A stretch of DNA of 64,000 bases from Mesorhizobium sp. NBSH29 (GTDB taxonomy: Bacteria; Pseudomonadota; Alphaproteobacteria; Rhizobiales; Rhizobiaceae). The number at the start of each line of letters is the position of its first letter. Positions within the stretch are counted from its first letter, which is position 1. Location: contig NZ_CP045492.1 of NCBI RefSeq assembly GCF_015500055.1, forward strand, positions 3,358,501-3,422,500, written 5' to 3'. A program made the translations under genes and the position numbers. Below, piece after piece: positions 10,890-20,346 of the stretch. Below the pieces are notes generated by a model. That model searched no databases. It saw nothing but the letters and a program-made list of their open reading frames with translations, and was not told the origin of the DNA.

Positions 10890-12340
10890 CACGAAAGTTC
10901 CTCAAGCGCCAACCGCACTTCGTAGTGATCCGAAAAAGGCAGCGTCTCAGCGCCAATCGTCTGGCCTTCTTCATGCCCCTTGCCGGCAACAATCAACGTG
11001 TCGCCTGGATGAAGGAGAGAGACCGCATGTCGGATCGCCTCTCGGCGGTCGCCAATCTCGATAGCGCCCGGTGCGGCCGCAATGATGGCTGCGCGTACAT
11101 CCGTGGGATCCTCGCTGCGCGGATTGTCGTCCGTTACGATCACGACATCCGCAAGTCGCACCGCAATCTCGCCCATGATCGGACGTTTGCCGCGATCGCG
11201 GTCTCCGCCGCAGCCAAACACAACGATCACGCGACCCGTCGTGAAGGGCCGAACTGATGTCAGCACATTTTCGAGCGCGTCCGGCTTGTGGGCGTAATCA
11301 ACGTAAACAGGCGCGCCCTGGGCTGTCGAACCGACGAGCTCCAACCGCCCGGAAGCACCTTTCAGCTTTTCGAGGGCCACCAGCGCAGTCGTTACCGGTA
11401 CGCCCGTGGCAATAGCCAGACCTGCGGCCACAAGCGCATTGTAAATTTGGAAATCTCCGGCGAGCGGCAGGACAATCTCATGGATCAACCCTTCAGCTTC
11501 GATTTCGGCGCGCTGGCGGAACCGCTCATGTTCAACCCGCTTGAGCCGCAGAAATGAGCCTTTTCGGCCCACTGTCATTACATTCAGGCCTGCGTCTTTA
11601 GCGGCTTCGATGGTCGGTTCCGACCACGGATCATCGGCAAAGATAACCGCCGGCGCGCCCTTTTCAAGAAGCGTGTCGAACAGGCGTAGCTTCGAGGCGT
11701 GGTAGTGCTCGATTGTTGGATGGTAATCCATGTGGTCGCGGCCAAGATTGGTAAATCCGCCTGCGGCAAGCTTCACACCATCCAGGCGTCTCTGGTCGAG
11801 CCCATGGCTGGACGCTTCCATCGCCGCGTGGCTCACGCCTTCCTCGGCAAGTTCAGCGAGCAGGCGGTGAAGCGCAATAGGATCCGGTGTTGTCAACGAC
11901 CCGTATTCATTGCGACCCGGCGCCATGACGCCGGTTGTCCCAATACTGGCGGCAGGGCTTCCTGCCCATTCCCAGATCTGTCGCGTAAAGGCAGCGACCG
12001 ATGTTTTGCCGCTTGTGCCCGTTACCGCCACCATGGACTTGGGCTGACTTCCGAAAAACCGGGCTGCACTCAAGGCCAGCGCGCGGCGTGGATCATCCAC
12101 TTCTATTACCGGGATGGACAAAGCCTCGCGCAATGCACCTTTGGCGGCAACTATGGCGACAGCACCACGTTGTACGGCAGCGGCTGCATAGGTTGCCCCG
12201 TCAGCACGGCTTCCCGGCAGGGCAAAAAATAGTGTTCCCTCGGTCACCTGTCGCGAATCCGACGCAATAGCAGAAACTGCAACTGAGCCGAGTTCTTCGC
12301 GTTCGACCGGCAGTACTTCCGAAAAATCCCCGAGTTTCAT
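10889..12340 (-). CDS. murE: UDP-N-acetylmuramoyl-L-alanyl-D-glutamate--2,6-diaminopimelate ligase
   Basis: Adds the third stem residue. 483 residues from ATG 12340 (MKLGDFSEV). The ATP loop is [40 protein letters not shown] is the carbamylated-lysine region. [10 protein letters not shown] near the C-terminus is the DNPR motif that marks meso-diaminopimelate as substrate, as expected in a Gram-negative. The coding frame upstream of 12340 lies inside ftsI and was not used. It is 26 bases past the ftsI stop by overlap with that gene's end region. Confidence 0.96.
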   Translation of the reverse strand: MKLGDFSEVLPVEREELGSVAVSAIASDSRQVTEGTLFFALPGSRADGATYAAAAVQRGAVAIVAAKGALREALSIPVIEVDDPRRALALSAARFFGSQPKSMVAVTGTSGKTSVAAFTRQIWEWAGSPAASIGTTGVMAPGRNEYGSLTTPDPIALHRLLAELAEEGVSHAAMEASSHGLDQRRLDGVKLAAGGFTNLGRDHMDYHPTIEHYHASKLRLFDTLLEKGAPAVIFADDPWSEPTIEAAKDAGLNVMTVGRKGSFLRLKRVEHERFRQRAEIEAEGLIHEIVLPLAGDFQIYNALVAAGLAIATGVPVTTALVALEKLKGASGRLELVGSTAQGAPVYVDYAHKPDALENVLTSVRPFTTGRVIVVFGCGGDRDRGKRPIMGEIAVRLADVVIVTDDNPRSEDPTDVRAAIIAAAPGAIEIGDRREAIRHAVSLLHPGDTLIVAGKGHEEGQTIGAETLPFSDHYEVRLALEELS

Positions 12341-12366
12341 CGAATTCCAGTCGTTTCGTGGCTGTC

Positions 12367-14100
12367 TCAATCGTCTGCAGCCACCGGCGCAGTTGATTCG
12401 TAGGATGCAAGAGTTGCCGTTGTTTCATGACCGAAATCAGGCTTGACGCCAAGAAGAGCAGCAGAACGGCGGATTATATTAGCAACAATGGGCGCAGCAT
12501 TGAGACCGGAGGTCGCGGCCATCCCGGGTTTTTCCGGCTTCGGTTCGTCGACGATGGCAAGCACGATATATTGCGGGTCGTCCATTGGAAATGCTGCAAG
12601 AAATGCGTTGAACCGGACATCCTTGGAATAACGCCCGTTTACCACTTTTTCAGCAGTTCCGGTCTTCCCGCCAACCCGATAGCCCGGGACCTCAGCGCGT
12701 TTGCCTGAGCCTTTTTCGGCATTAAGGCGATAGAGATAGCGCATATCCGCGCTGGTTTTGGACTTGATCACCTGATGACCGACGCCACCCGCCTCGGCCT
12801 CCGTGCGGGGAAGGAATGTTGGCGGCAACAGTTTGCCGCCATTCATCAGCGCCGCCGCACCGACCGCTGTCTGGAGCGGGGTTGTCGCCATACCGTGACC
12901 AAAGGAGATCGTGATCGAATGGACCTTCTTCCAGACTTTTGGCTCGCTTGGGCGTGCAACCTCTGGCAACTCCGTCTCCATGCGCTCCAGCAAACCTATA
13001 CGGTGAAGGAATTCGCGATGTCCTTCGATTCCAACGACATCAGCCTCCCCGGCTGAGCCGATATTGGAGGAATAGATAAAGACTTCCGGAACCGTCAAAA
13101 TCCGCCGCTTTCCGTGGAAATCGTTGATCGTCTGGCGTCCGATGCGGATCGGATTGCGTGCATCGAAGGTGCTGTTCATATTCACCTTGCCAGAATCCAG
13201 TGCCATCGCGGTGGTGAAGCTCTTGATGGTGGAACCCATTTCATAGGTACCCGCTGACATCCGGTTCAGCCTGTCTTTTTCGAGCGCATTGTAGGGATTG
13301 TTGGGATCAAAATCTGGCAGAGAAGCCATCGCGACCACTTCACCAGTCTTGGCGTTGAGCACAACCGCACCTGCGGCAATGGCGCGGTACTTTTCCATTG
13401 CCTGCACCAGTTCATCACGCACGATGTGCTGAACGCGATTATCGAGCGATAGTTGGAACGGCTTCAGATCAGCTGCAACTGCCAGACCTGACGCCTGGAG
13501 GTCGGCCAAGCCCTGTTCGTCGATATATTTTTCTATACCAGCAATGCCCTGATTGTCGATATTGACCAACCCAAGAATGTGCGAAGCTGTCGGTCCGCCG
13601 GGATAGAAGCGTCGCTTCTCGGTACGGAAGCCGATTCCGGGAATGCCCAGAGCCATGATGTCATTTTGCTGGCGCGGCGACAGTTGACGCTTGAGCCACA
13701 CAAAACCTGCTCCACTCTTCAGTTTGTTATAGGTCTGCTCAAAGTCGAGATCAGGCAGCACCGTCGCGATCTTTTCAATCGCTTCATCCGCATCCACAAT
13801 ACGGCGCGGCTCAGCAAACAGCGAAGCCGTCTTGATATCTGTTGCCAGCACATCACCATTGCGGTCGACGATATCGGGCCGTGACGCGGTGACCCGGCTG
13901 ACGGGACCATTGAATGCTTCAGGGTCCTGTAGGCCGAGATAGACGAGTCTTCCGCCAATCGCTGCGTAGAAACTAAAAAACGCGGTCATGGTCATCAGCA
14001 CTCGGGTGCGAGCGCGTCCGCCGCCTTTGCGGGCGCCATCAACCACGATCGAAGCGTCGGCTGATTGCTGCACCACCTTATTGCGCCAGCGACCGATCAT
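12367..14100 (-). CDS. ftsI: Septal peptidoglycan transpeptidase FtsI (PBP3)
   Basis: Class B penicillin-binding protein cross-linking septal peptidoglycan. 577 residues: a cytoplasmic tail, one membrane anchor ([20 protein letters not shown]), a pedestal domain beginning near [14 protein letters not shown], then the transpeptidase domain. The catalytic serine is in [10 protein letters not shown] (SxxK), the second motif is YSSNIG (SxN) and the third [10 protein letters not shown] (KTG). The C-terminus carries a PASTA-free tail. ATG at 14100 overlaps the ftsL stop by four bases. Confidence 0.96.
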   Translation of the reverse strand: MIGRWRNKVVQQSADASIVVDGARKGGGRARTRVLMTMTAFFSFYAAIGGRLVYLGLQDPEAFNGPVSRVTASRPDIVDRNGDVLATDIKTASLFAEPRRIVDADEAIEKIATVLPDLDFEQTYNKLKSGAGFVWLKRQLSPRQQNDIMALGIPGIGFRTEKRRFYPGGPTASHILGLVNIDNQGIAGIEKYIDEQGLADLQASGLAVAADLKPFQLSLDNRVQHIVRDELVQAMEKYRAIAAGAVVLNAKTGEVVAMASLPDFDPNNPYNALEKDRLNRMSAGTYEMGSTIKSFTTAMALDSGKVNMNSTFDARNPIRIGRQTINDFHGKRRILTVPEVFIYSSNIGSAGEADVVGIEGHREFLHRIGLLERMETELPEVARPSEPKVWKKVHSITISFGHGMATTPLQTAVGAAALMNGGKLLPPTFLPRTEAEAGGVGHQVIKSKTSADMRYLYRLNAEKGSGKRAEVPGYRVGGKTGTAEKVVNGRYSKDVRFNAFLAAFPMDDPQYIVLAIVDEPKPEKPGMAATSGLNAAPIVANIIRRSAALLGVKPDFGHETTATLASYESTAPVAADD

Positions 14101-14459
14101 GGTTTTACTCCTGCCGTGGTCGTCGGGTCTGCGTCCACGGCGTGTGGACCGGTAAGGTCTTCTATGGTCAGCTGACGTTGCGGCAATTGGTCAAAGCCAA
14201 CAAACTGCTTGGCCTCAACGGGTTTGAGGTGGAGCTGACCCTCATAAACCCCGGCCAGCCGCTGCAGCCGCGAAGGCTGTGTCAGCAGACTCCAATCGGC
14301 CTTGAGGATTGTGATCGTCTCCTGCTCAAGCTTAATCTGTGCTTCGATCTTGCGCACCTCGTCACGGCGCGCTTCCGCCTCATGCTTGATTTTGTAGGTG
14401 AAGGCCGCGACCGAAACCATGACCGCGATCAGAACCATGTCGCTTGAACGGAACAACAT
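14097..14459 (-). CDS. ftsL: Cell division protein FtsL
   Basis: Small bitopic divisome protein that forms a coiled coil with FtsB and activates FtsWI. 120 residues: a membrane helix at residues 5-22 (DMVLIAVMVSVAAFTYKIKH), then a heptad-like segment with many charged residues (EAEARRDEVRKIEAQIKLEQ) and LKADWSLLTQPSRLQRLAG, which is the usual FtsL signature. Sequence is poorly conserved in the family, but size, topology and position between rsmH and ftsI make the call firm. Confidence 0.92.
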   Translation of the reverse strand: MLFRSSDMVLIAVMVSVAAFTYKIKHEAEARRDEVRKIEAQIKLEQETITILKADWSLLTQPSRLQRLAGVYEGQLHLKPVEAKQFVGFDQLPQRQLTIEDLTGPHAVDADPTTTAGVKP

Positions 14460-14462
14460 TTT

Positions 14463-15455
14463 TTACCTCTCTCCCGGCTGCTGAATATCTGGCAGCTTCG
14501 GGAACCCAAAAATTGACGCGTCGGCGGTGCGTGGTGGTTCGTCCGTACGGGTCGCAACCCTCAGCTTGGCCGAACGGGAGCGCGGATTGCGCTCCGCTTC
14601 AGCCTCAGATGCGGGCCGCGCCTTCGCCGGTTTTTCAAACGTCGCGCGCTGCACGGTAACCTCAGGCATATGACGTGAGCCGCCTGTTGTCCCGGAGCGA
14701 TCTGCAAGGAACCGCTTGACGATGCGATCCTCGAGTGAATGAAAAGTCACCACCGCAAGCCTGCCGCCAGGCTTGAGCGTGCGTTCGGCAGCAAACAGGG
14801 CGGCCGCGAGCTGACCCAACTCATCGTTGACGAAAATACGCAGCGCCTGAAACGCACGCGTTGCCGGATGGATCTTGATCTTCGGATTGCGGCCAACCAG
14901 TGCCTCAATCGCCTCCGCAAGGTCGCGTGTACGTTCAAACGGCCTTTCGGCCGCACGCTTTTCGATCATGCGACCAATCCGGCCAGCCTGCCGCTCCTCA
15001 CCCAGAAACCCAAAAATGCGGGTCAGGTCACTCGCCTTGAACCGATTGATCACATCGGCAGCGGTGGTCCCGCTTTGACCCATACGCATATCCAGCGGTC
15101 CATCTGCACGAAACGAAAAGCCGCGCTCAGCCTGGTCGATTTGCATGGAGGAAACACCAATGTCGAGCACCACTCCATCAGCACCCTCGGCATAGTCATC
15201 AAGCTTCGAGAAAGGTGCATGCACCAGGCGCAAACTGCCGCCGGCTTCTAACTCCAGCGTTCTACCCGCCGCAATCGCATCGGGGTCCCGATCGATGGCA
15301 ATGACGCGTGCACCCTCAGCAAGAAGGGCGCGCGTATAACCCCCTGCCCCAAATGTCCCGTCAACTATTGTTCGCCCATCAAGCGGTCGCAATGCTTCCA
15401 GAACCTCGGGCAGCATAACCGGAATGTGGGGGGCAATGGCCACGTGTTCAGTCAT
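14463..15455 (-). CDS. rsmH: 16S rRNA (cytosine(1402)-N(4))-methyltransferase
   Basis: SAM-dependent methyltransferase (MraW) acting on C1402 of 16S rRNA in the P-site. 330 residues from ATG 15455 ([20 protein letters not shown]). The SAM loop is [37 protein letters not shown] and [13 protein letters not shown] and [14 protein letters not shown] are family motifs. An open frame continues upstream to 16106, but that part lies opposite the mraZ frame and looks non-coding. ATG overlaps the mraZ stop by four bases. Confidence 0.96.
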   Translation of the reverse strand: MTEHVAIAPHIPVMLPEVLEALRPLDGRTIVDGTFGAGGYTRALLAEGARVIAIDRDPDAIAAGRTLELEAGGSLRLVHAPFSKLDDYAEGADGVVLDIGVSSMQIDQAERGFSFRADGPLDMRMGQSGTTAADVINRFKASDLTRIFGFLGEERQAGRIGRMIEKRAAERPFERTRDLAEAIEALVGRNPKIKIHPATRAFQALRIFVNDELGQLAAALFAAERTLKPGGRLAVVTFHSLEDRIVKRFLADRSGTTGGSRHMPEVTVQRATFEKPAKARPASEAEAERNPRSRSAKLRVATRTDEPPRTADASIFGFPKLPDIQQPGER

Positions 15456-15919
15456 CACTCCGGCACTACGCCGCGCCGTGCCATTGCCGCCTGCCGGACC
15501 TCGAGCAGCCGTGCCCGTGCTTCGGCTCCATAGGTCTTCAATCGCTCCGGCTCCCATATCTGGAAAAAATTGCCACGCCCCACAAAGGCGATTTCGTTGG
15601 TAATACCGGTATGGTCGCGCAGGAAATCGGTCACCGTAATCCGCCCATCCTGATCGAGCTTCAGAAACGCACCATCTCCATGAATGAAAAACGACATGTC
15701 GTCGGCTGTCTGGAGAAACGGGTCTTCCTGCGAAATCCGCTGTTCGTAGCGGTCGAGCAAATCGAGCCCACCGACGTCCAGCGCCGGAATGTCCAGCGCC
15801 CGCAACGCGTAGAATTCCGAATAACCGCGCTTCTGGACAACCTGACGAAAATGCGCTGGCACGGAGACGCGCCCCTTGGCATCGATCCGGTTCACCGCAT
15901 TTGACAGAAATCGGTCCAT
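15455..15919 (-). CDS. mraZ: Transcriptional regulator MraZ
   Basis: First gene of the dcw cluster; an AbrB-like-fold DNA-binding protein that in E. coli represses its own operon and forms rings. 154 residues. The first repeat reads [20 protein letters not shown], and the second [20 protein letters not shown], the two conserved DXXGR/(D/K)GR motifs. Start at ATG 15919 has no clear ribosome binding site. A periodic ATGGG array 176-210 bases upstream is the likely autoregulatory site. Confidence 0.95.
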   Translation of the reverse strand: MDRFLSNAVNRIDAKGRVSVPAHFRQVVQKRGYSEFYALRALDIPALDVGGLDLLDRYEQRISQEDPFLQTADDMSFFIHGDGAFLKLDQDGRITVTDFLRDHTGITNEIAFVGRGNFFQIWEPERLKTYGAEARARLLEVRQAAMARRGVVPE

Positions 15920-16094
15920 GATCTGCTGCGACCGCTTGCGCCGCCACCCCTATGCATTTTGTGCCAAAGCGAGGCCCCGACCGCGCATTCACCGTGCCGT
16001 CACGCTGGCCAAAGCGCAGCCACTCAACCACATCGACAACTGCCGACCCGGTGAACGCACCACCCGAAACGAAAACGAAGTTCTGAATAGGCTT

Positions 16095-16129
16095 ATGGGA
16101 TATCATGGGTCAAAATGGGCGTCAACGGG
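16095..16129. promoter_or_regulatory. Candidate MraZ box: four ATGGG-type repeats with 10-bp period, overlapping a promoter
   Basis: On the plus strand ATGGG begins at 16095, 16105 and 16115, and ACGGG at 16125, so the repeats are spaced exactly 10 bp. E. coli MraZ is known to bind TGGGN direct repeats separated by five bases before mraZ, the same geometry. In the mraZ orientation the stretch contains TTGACG (16125-16120) and TATCCC 17 bases later, a possible -35/-10 pair, so binding would block the promoter. The region 15920-16314 otherwise shows no gene. Confidence 0.65.
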
Positions 16130-16314
16130 AACAGGCTTAACACGACCGTTGAATCCACGCCTCAACGCGGACCGCCAGCCAACAATCCTTTATGGTGCAT
16201 TAAGCCTAATGAAGCGTTAGCCACTGCAGGAGCGCGCAAAATCAATAGCCTGTCAGGTAGATGGGTTCCTAAAGGCGACCGATTTGTGTGATGCGGGTGA
16301 GAGCCAGTAGAGGT

Positions 16315-16500
16315 TCAACGCTCGCCGACGACATAGTCGAACAGCCGAAAGTCGGTACGCTGGTCGCAGATTCCTGCGTCGAACGGCCGGTCCTTGCAAT
16401 ATTTGGGGCTAAATTCTGATTTCATGCCTGTTGTCTGGCAGCCGGCGAGAATTGTCAGCCCGGCGCCAAAAATCAGGGTGAAAAAAAGTTTCGTCATCAT
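16315..16500 (-). CDS. Small lipoprotein, function unknown
   Basis: 61 residues from ATG 16500, preceded by AGAGGG at a good distance. The N-terminus MMTKLFFTLIFGAGLTILAG followed by Cys is a type II signal peptide with lipobox ILAGC, so the mature protein of about 40 residues should be a periplasmic or outer-membrane lipoprotein. Two further Cys pairs (KYCKDRPFDAGICDQR) could form a disulfide. It has no recognised domain. It stands alone, transcribed away from the PTS genes' 3' end. Confidence 0.7.
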   Translation of the reverse strand: MMTKLFFTLIFGAGLTILAGCQTTGMKSEFSPKYCKDRPFDAGICDQRTDFRLFDYVVGER

Positions 16501-16583
16501 TTGTCCCTCTGACAGCACCACATTTCATGTGGCGCGGCGCGATAGTTTTGCAACCCCCGGCCAAAGGATAAGTTACCGCTGCC

Positions 16584-16871
16584 TCAGCCGCGGAGCACCG
16601 CCTCTATCTTGTCGAGCACATCAGCCTTGCCGATCCCAGTCAGAAACGCCAGCGTGACGATTGCCGGCTTCCCAAGATCCTTTGGTAACTGGGTCGTCGA
16701 CACGATCAGGTCGACATCGGCCACTTGGCCCAGCACTTCGGTTGCCTTGCATTGACGCGCCTCAAACCGAATGCCGCGCTCGCGCATGGCCTCCTGCACA
16801 GCGTGAGAAACAACGGTAGAGGTGGCAATTCCTGTACCGCAGGCAAAAAGCACAGTTTTCTGTTGAGCCAT
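16584..16871 (-). CDS. PTS system, galactitol-type EIIB component
   Basis: Cytoplasmic phosphocarrier of a sugar/polyol phosphotransferase system. 95 residues from ATG 16871 with GGAGAAGA upstream. The P-loop with the phosphorylated cysteine is VLFACGTGIATSTVVSHAV (Cys11), typical of the GatB/SgcB class, and LIVSTTQLPKDLGKP follows. It lies 28 bases downstream of the EIIA gene on the same strand. Because the EIIC gene upstream is interrupted by an insertion sequence, this component probably has no working partner unless another EIIC exists in the genome. Confidence 0.85.
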   Translation of the reverse strand: MAQQKTVLFACGTGIATSTVVSHAVQEAMRERGIRFEARQCKATEVLGQVADVDLIVSTTQLPKDLGKPAIVTLAFLTGIGKADVLDKIEAVLRG

Positions 16872-16899
16872 TTTCTTCTCCGTAAAATATAGACTGAGC

Positions 16900-17361
16900 T
16901 TAACCCAGCACCAGCGCCACGTCTTCAATCGAACGCGCATTGCGCAACGCAGCGAGAACGCCCGGAGTCTGGATGGCGCCGATAATCTCTTGAAGCATAT
17001 CGATTTGCCGATCCTTGTCGTTGAGTGCCATGACAATGACCACGCCGACTTGAAGCTTATCGTCGGGATCTTCCATGTTTGAGAACGACACCGGTGTGGC
17101 AAGCGTTGCAAGCGCCAGACCCGGTTTTATGACATGCACGGGATCGGTGTGTGGCACAGCAACATTGTGTTCGGTTCCAAGGGGCAGCCCAGTAGGCATC
17201 GATGCCTCACGGGCCAGAACTGCTTCTGTAAAACTCTCTTTGACATAGCCGAGATCGAGCAACCTGTTGCCCAGAAGTCGGATGACGGCGCTGTCGTCAA
17301 TAGCCTCGACCCCGAGGCAGATCGCCTCGGGGTCGAGAAATTGCATCAAGGCTTTCGCCAT
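16900..17361 (-). CDS. PTS system EIIA component (fructose/mannitol/galactitol class)
   Basis: Phosphocarrier accepting phosphate from HPr and passing it to EIIB. 153 residues, standard for a free-standing type 2 EIIA. The active-site motif is LGTEHNVAVPHTDPVHV with the phosphorylated histidine near residue 71. ATG at 17361 is preceded by AGGAGCGGATGA. The gene starts 10 bases after the end of the EIIC gene, so EIIC-EIIA-EIIB form one operon. Substrate cannot be told; the EIIC resembles GatC. Confidence 0.88.
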   Translation of the reverse strand: MAKALMQFLDPEAICLGVEAIDDSAVIRLLGNRLLDLGYVKESFTEAVLAREASMPTGLPLGTEHNVAVPHTDPVHVIKPGLALATLATPVSFSNMEDPDDKLQVGVVIVMALNDKDRQIDMLQEIIGAIQTPGVLAALRNARSIEDVALVLG

Positions 17362-18620
17362 TCATCCGCTCCTAAGCACGCTGATCGTCGGTGTCGTCCT
17401 CAGCCCCGGCAGCCCGCTCCCATGCCAATGTGTTGCGGCGATAAGCCCAGAAGGCAGCAGCGATGATCGCAGCCAGCACGACGAGCCCGATCGCCCCAAG
17501 ACTCTTGATCAGAGAGATGACGACGAAGGGGATCCAAAGGAAGCCGTCGACGACACTGGTGATCTGTACAGCATTGGCCGGCATCTGGAACCCAGAGGAC
17601 TGGGCGGCAGCGGTAAACAGCGGCGCCAGAGCATTGGCGACATAAAAGCCAACGGCGAGCGTGATCGTTCCAACCACCACCATTCGAAAGACATTTCCTT
17701 TCAGCAGCGGTGCCGTCATCGCGACAATGAACGGAATGACCGCAAGATCGGCAAACAGGATGACCCGGTTACCAGGCAGGATGATCGACAGGATGATGGC
17801 GATAGGAACTAGGATCAGCGAGGACGAAATCGCTGCCGGGTGGCCAATCAGAATGGCCGAGTCCAGGCCAACCAGCAGTTCGCGGTCACCGGTGCGCTTG
17901 CGCACAAACTCCTGTGCAGCCTCGGAAACCGGCAATAGTCCCTCCATGAGGATCTTCACCATGCGTGGCAGCAAAAGCATGACGGCGGCCAGAGTGATGC
18001 CGGTCTGCAGCACTTTCGTAAGCACCATGCCAAAATCACCGACATTGTAGAAGGCAATCAGACCGAGTACGAGACCTATGACCAACCCAAGTATCACGGG
18101 TTCGCCAAACACACCGAACCGCCGTTCAAGCGTTTCGGTGTCGATCTCGATCTTGTTGATGCCCGGAATACGGTCCATGATCCAGTTCAGCACGATGGCA
18201 ATCGGGAGAATTTGCGCCGACGCCAGATGCGGCACGGAAATTCCTGGAATGCCATAGAATTTCTGCACTGCGCGTGCCGACCAATCGGCAAACAGAAGTG
18301 ACAGCGCAACCATCAGGGCTGCTACAACAAGCCCGTAAACCAGGCTGTTCGTCGCCGCGACCGCAAGCGAGCCGATGAAGGCGAAGTGCCAGAAATTCCA
18401 AACGTCGACATTGAGCGTGCGCGTCAGCCGCAGCAGCAACAGCGCAATATTGACCGCGATAGCAATGGGAATGACCCACAAGCCTACAGACGATCCGAAT
18501 GCGATAGCCGCTGCCGAAGGCCAGCCGACATCAACAATGTCCCGCTGAATGCCTGTGTTGGTGACAATCGCCTGCGCGACCTCACCAATTGACGTCAACA
18601 TCAGTCCCAGCACGAGATTA

Positions 18621-19494
18621 GGCCGTGTGGACGAATTGACTCAGGTATAGCTTTTGGGGTTCCGCTGACCAATCCAGTCTGATTCATGGATTGTCGACTG
18701 ATTTGGAGGTCGGCGATGTCCACGAGGATGACGGAAACGGATTGGGCGAACACGCTGGAGGTTTTCCGCGCTTGCCTGCCACGGCGAGGCCGCAAGGCTG
18801 CGGACGACCGGCTTTTTCTGGAAGCCATGCACTTCTTCACGGTGGAGAATGTGCGCTGGCGTGCGCTGCCGGAACGCTTTGGCCACTGGAACTCAGTGTG
18901 GAAGCGCTTTGACCGGCTGAGCAAAGCCGGCGTGTTCGAAGCCTTCTTCGACACGTTGGCCGAGATGAGCGCATCGGCCCATCTGATCCAGATGTTCGAT
19001 TCCACCATTGTGCGCGCCCATGTCTCGGCAGCGGGCGCAAAGGGGGGCAGCAAGGCCAGGCGCTCGGCCGCTCGCGCGGCGGGTTCACAACGAAAATCCA
19101 CGCCAAGGCGGACAATTCGGGCGACATCATTGCGTTCGATCTGACCGGTGGCCAAGTTGCCGACACAACCCGCTTTGAGACCCTGCTCGACATAGGGCCG
19201 GACATCACCCCACGTGCCGCGCTGGGCGACAAAGGCTATTCCAGCAAGGCCAATCGTGCAGCCGCGCGGACACGCGGCATCGCCCCGGTGATCCCTCACA
19301 AGGCCAACGAGAAAAACAGGCCAGCCTTCTTCGCCCAGACGCTCTACAAGGCGCGCGCCCGTATCGAACAAGGCTTCGGGCGGCTCAAGCGCTTCAAACG
19401 CGTCGCCCTGCGATGCGAAAAGACAGCACGAAATTTCCGCTCAATCGTAAGCTTCGCAGCAGGCCTATGCTTGATCAAATTCGTCCACACGGCC
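18621..19494 (+). mobile_element. IS5-family insertion sequence (IS427-like group), 874 bp
   Basis: The ends carry a perfect 17-bp inverted repeat, GGCCGTGTGGACGAATT at 18621-18637 and its complement at 19478-19494. The element is flanked by TA on both sides (18619-18620 and 19495-19496), in context T-TA-A, consistent with the YTAR target of this family. It holds one transposase spread over two overlapping frames and sits antisense to the PTS EIIC gene it splits. Near-identical ends and an intact transposase point to a recent insertion. Confidence 0.9.
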
Positions 19495-19497
19495 TAA
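18716..19497 (+). CDS. IS5-family transposase, expressed by -1 frameshift
   Basis: DDE transposase. The first frame starts at ATG 18716 (MSTRMTETDWANTLEVFRAC, GGAGG upstream) and would stop at 19144; the second frame carries GFTTKIHAKADNSGD and ends at 19497. The switch fits the run AAAGGGGGG at 19039-19047, moving AAGAKGG into GQALGRSRGG. Catalytic residues are D in MFDSTIVRAH, D in ALGDKGYSS and E in KARARIEQGFGRLKRFKRV. The TAA stop is made from the TA target duplication plus the next host base. Programmed frameshifting is known for this group; sequencing error is the alternative. Confidence 0.85.
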
Positions 19498-19760
19498 TGC
19501 CGATGAACGCAACACCGATGGTGACGGCGGCGCGAAACGCCCGTCCGGCTTTCGCTCCAAGTACCAGCGCAATGATAAAGATAACGATTGGCAACAGGAC
19601 TGTCGGTCCCATCGCGTCAACGGCCGCTTTTAGGCCGGACAACAGATTGTCCATGAATTCCTCCCCAGGGGTCCCCCACGACCCATTCCTCCTCACGGAA
19701 CATTTGTATCCCGCGATTCATGAATGTTACATCTTGCCTTTCATCCAAGTCAACGGATGG

Positions 19761-19778
19761 AGCCTGTGATCACAGGCT
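19761..19778. promoter_or_regulatory. Perfect 18-bp palindrome upstream of the PTS operon
   Basis: AGCCTGTGATCACAGGCT is a perfect inverted repeat 107 bases before the EIIC start and about 40 bases past the rnpB 3' end. There is no T-run on either side, so an intrinsic rnpB terminator is less likely than an operator of a local regulator of the PTS genes. No regulator gene for the PTS is in the window. The rest of 19655-19816 shows no gene. Confidence 0.45.
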
Positions 19779-19816
19779 AAGTCACAAAATTATCGGTCGT
19801 GGTCAGATAGAGAAAT

Positions 19817-20222
19817 TGCCAGCTGGCCTGTAAGCCGGGTTTTGTATGGCCCTGACGCAAGCGTCAGAACGTGGCGGCCATTCATCTTGGACCAATATTG
19901 CTATCGGCCTCACGCAACCAACCCGGACGGAAGACCGGAAACGGCCCTGAAGGTTGCCCTTCGTTCCATCCCTATTCGGTTTTGCTCCCGGTGGGGTTTA
20001 CCGTGCCGCTCCTGTTACCAGTCGCGCGGTGGGCTCTTACCCCACCCTTTCACCCTTACCTCACCGAACCCGAAAGTCCGGTGGGCGGTTTGCTTTCTGT
20101 GGCACTTTCCCTGGGGTCGCCCCCGCCGGCAATTAACCGGCACCGTGTTTCCATGGAGCCCGGACTTTCCTCACCCGCAGCCTTTCGGCATTTACTGGTG
20201 CGGCCGCCCGGCCAGCTGACAG
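19817..20222 (-). ncRNA. rnpB: RNase P RNA (class A, alphaproteobacterial type)
   Basis: Catalytic RNA that removes the 5' leader of pre-tRNAs. Read on the minus strand, the P1 strand CAGCTGGCC near the 5' end pairs perfectly with GGCCAGCTG near the 3' end. GAGGAAAGTCCGGGCTCC, the universal P4 5' strand, follows shortly after the start, and the 3' end contains AACCCGGCTTACAGGCC. Length of about 405 nucleotides is right for the class. Open frames shown on the plus strand here are artefacts of this RNA. Exact ends are uncertain by a few bases. Confidence 0.95.
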
Positions 20223-20285
20223 CCGCGTATAAAGGTGCTCAGCCTACAAAATGCAATCAAAATAAAAGCAAAGACCTATTCAACG

Positions 20286-20323
20286 CGAAGCGGAACCGGA
20301 ATTCGCATTCCAGTCCCGCTTCG
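20286..20323. terminator. Hairpin between rnpB and the lytic transglycosylase gene
   Basis: A 36-base imperfect hairpin at 20287-20322 (GAAGCGG pairing with CCGCTTC, inner GGAA/TTCC, two mismatches) lies 25 bases past the stop of the lytic transglycosylase gene. There is no immediate U-run, so termination is uncertain. It could also separate that gene from the rnpB promoter, which must lie in 20223-20290. Confidence 0.4.
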
Positions 20324-20346
20324 CAGAGATCCATCATGGCACCGTT

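Larger units (their letters stand above)
17372..19654 (-). pseudogene. PTS EIIC component (GatC-like), interrupted by an IS5-family element
   Basis: Membrane permease of the PTS. The 5' part runs from ATG 19654 (GGGGAGGA upstream; MDNLLSGLKAAVDAMGPTVL) down to the insertion at about 19495; the 3' part resumes at 18620 and ends at 17372. Removing the element and one copy of a 2-bp TA duplication restores the frame exactly as AFIGI-N-LVLGLMLTSIGEV. The remainder has many hydrophobic segments and ends in a charged tail. As it stands the gene cannot give full-length permease. A 413-residue internal frame begins inside the fragment at 18613 and might still be translated. Confidence 0.85.

Noticed and set aside
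15456-16106. Open frame extending rsmH upstream by about 217 codons
   Set aside because: It runs opposite in frame through mraZ and its promoter; rsmH homologues start at [10 protein letters not shown], and the extension is not family-like.
16518-16532. Small CCACAT/ATGTGG stem between the lipoprotein and PTS genes
   Set aside because: Six base pairs and no U-run; too weak to call a terminator or operator.
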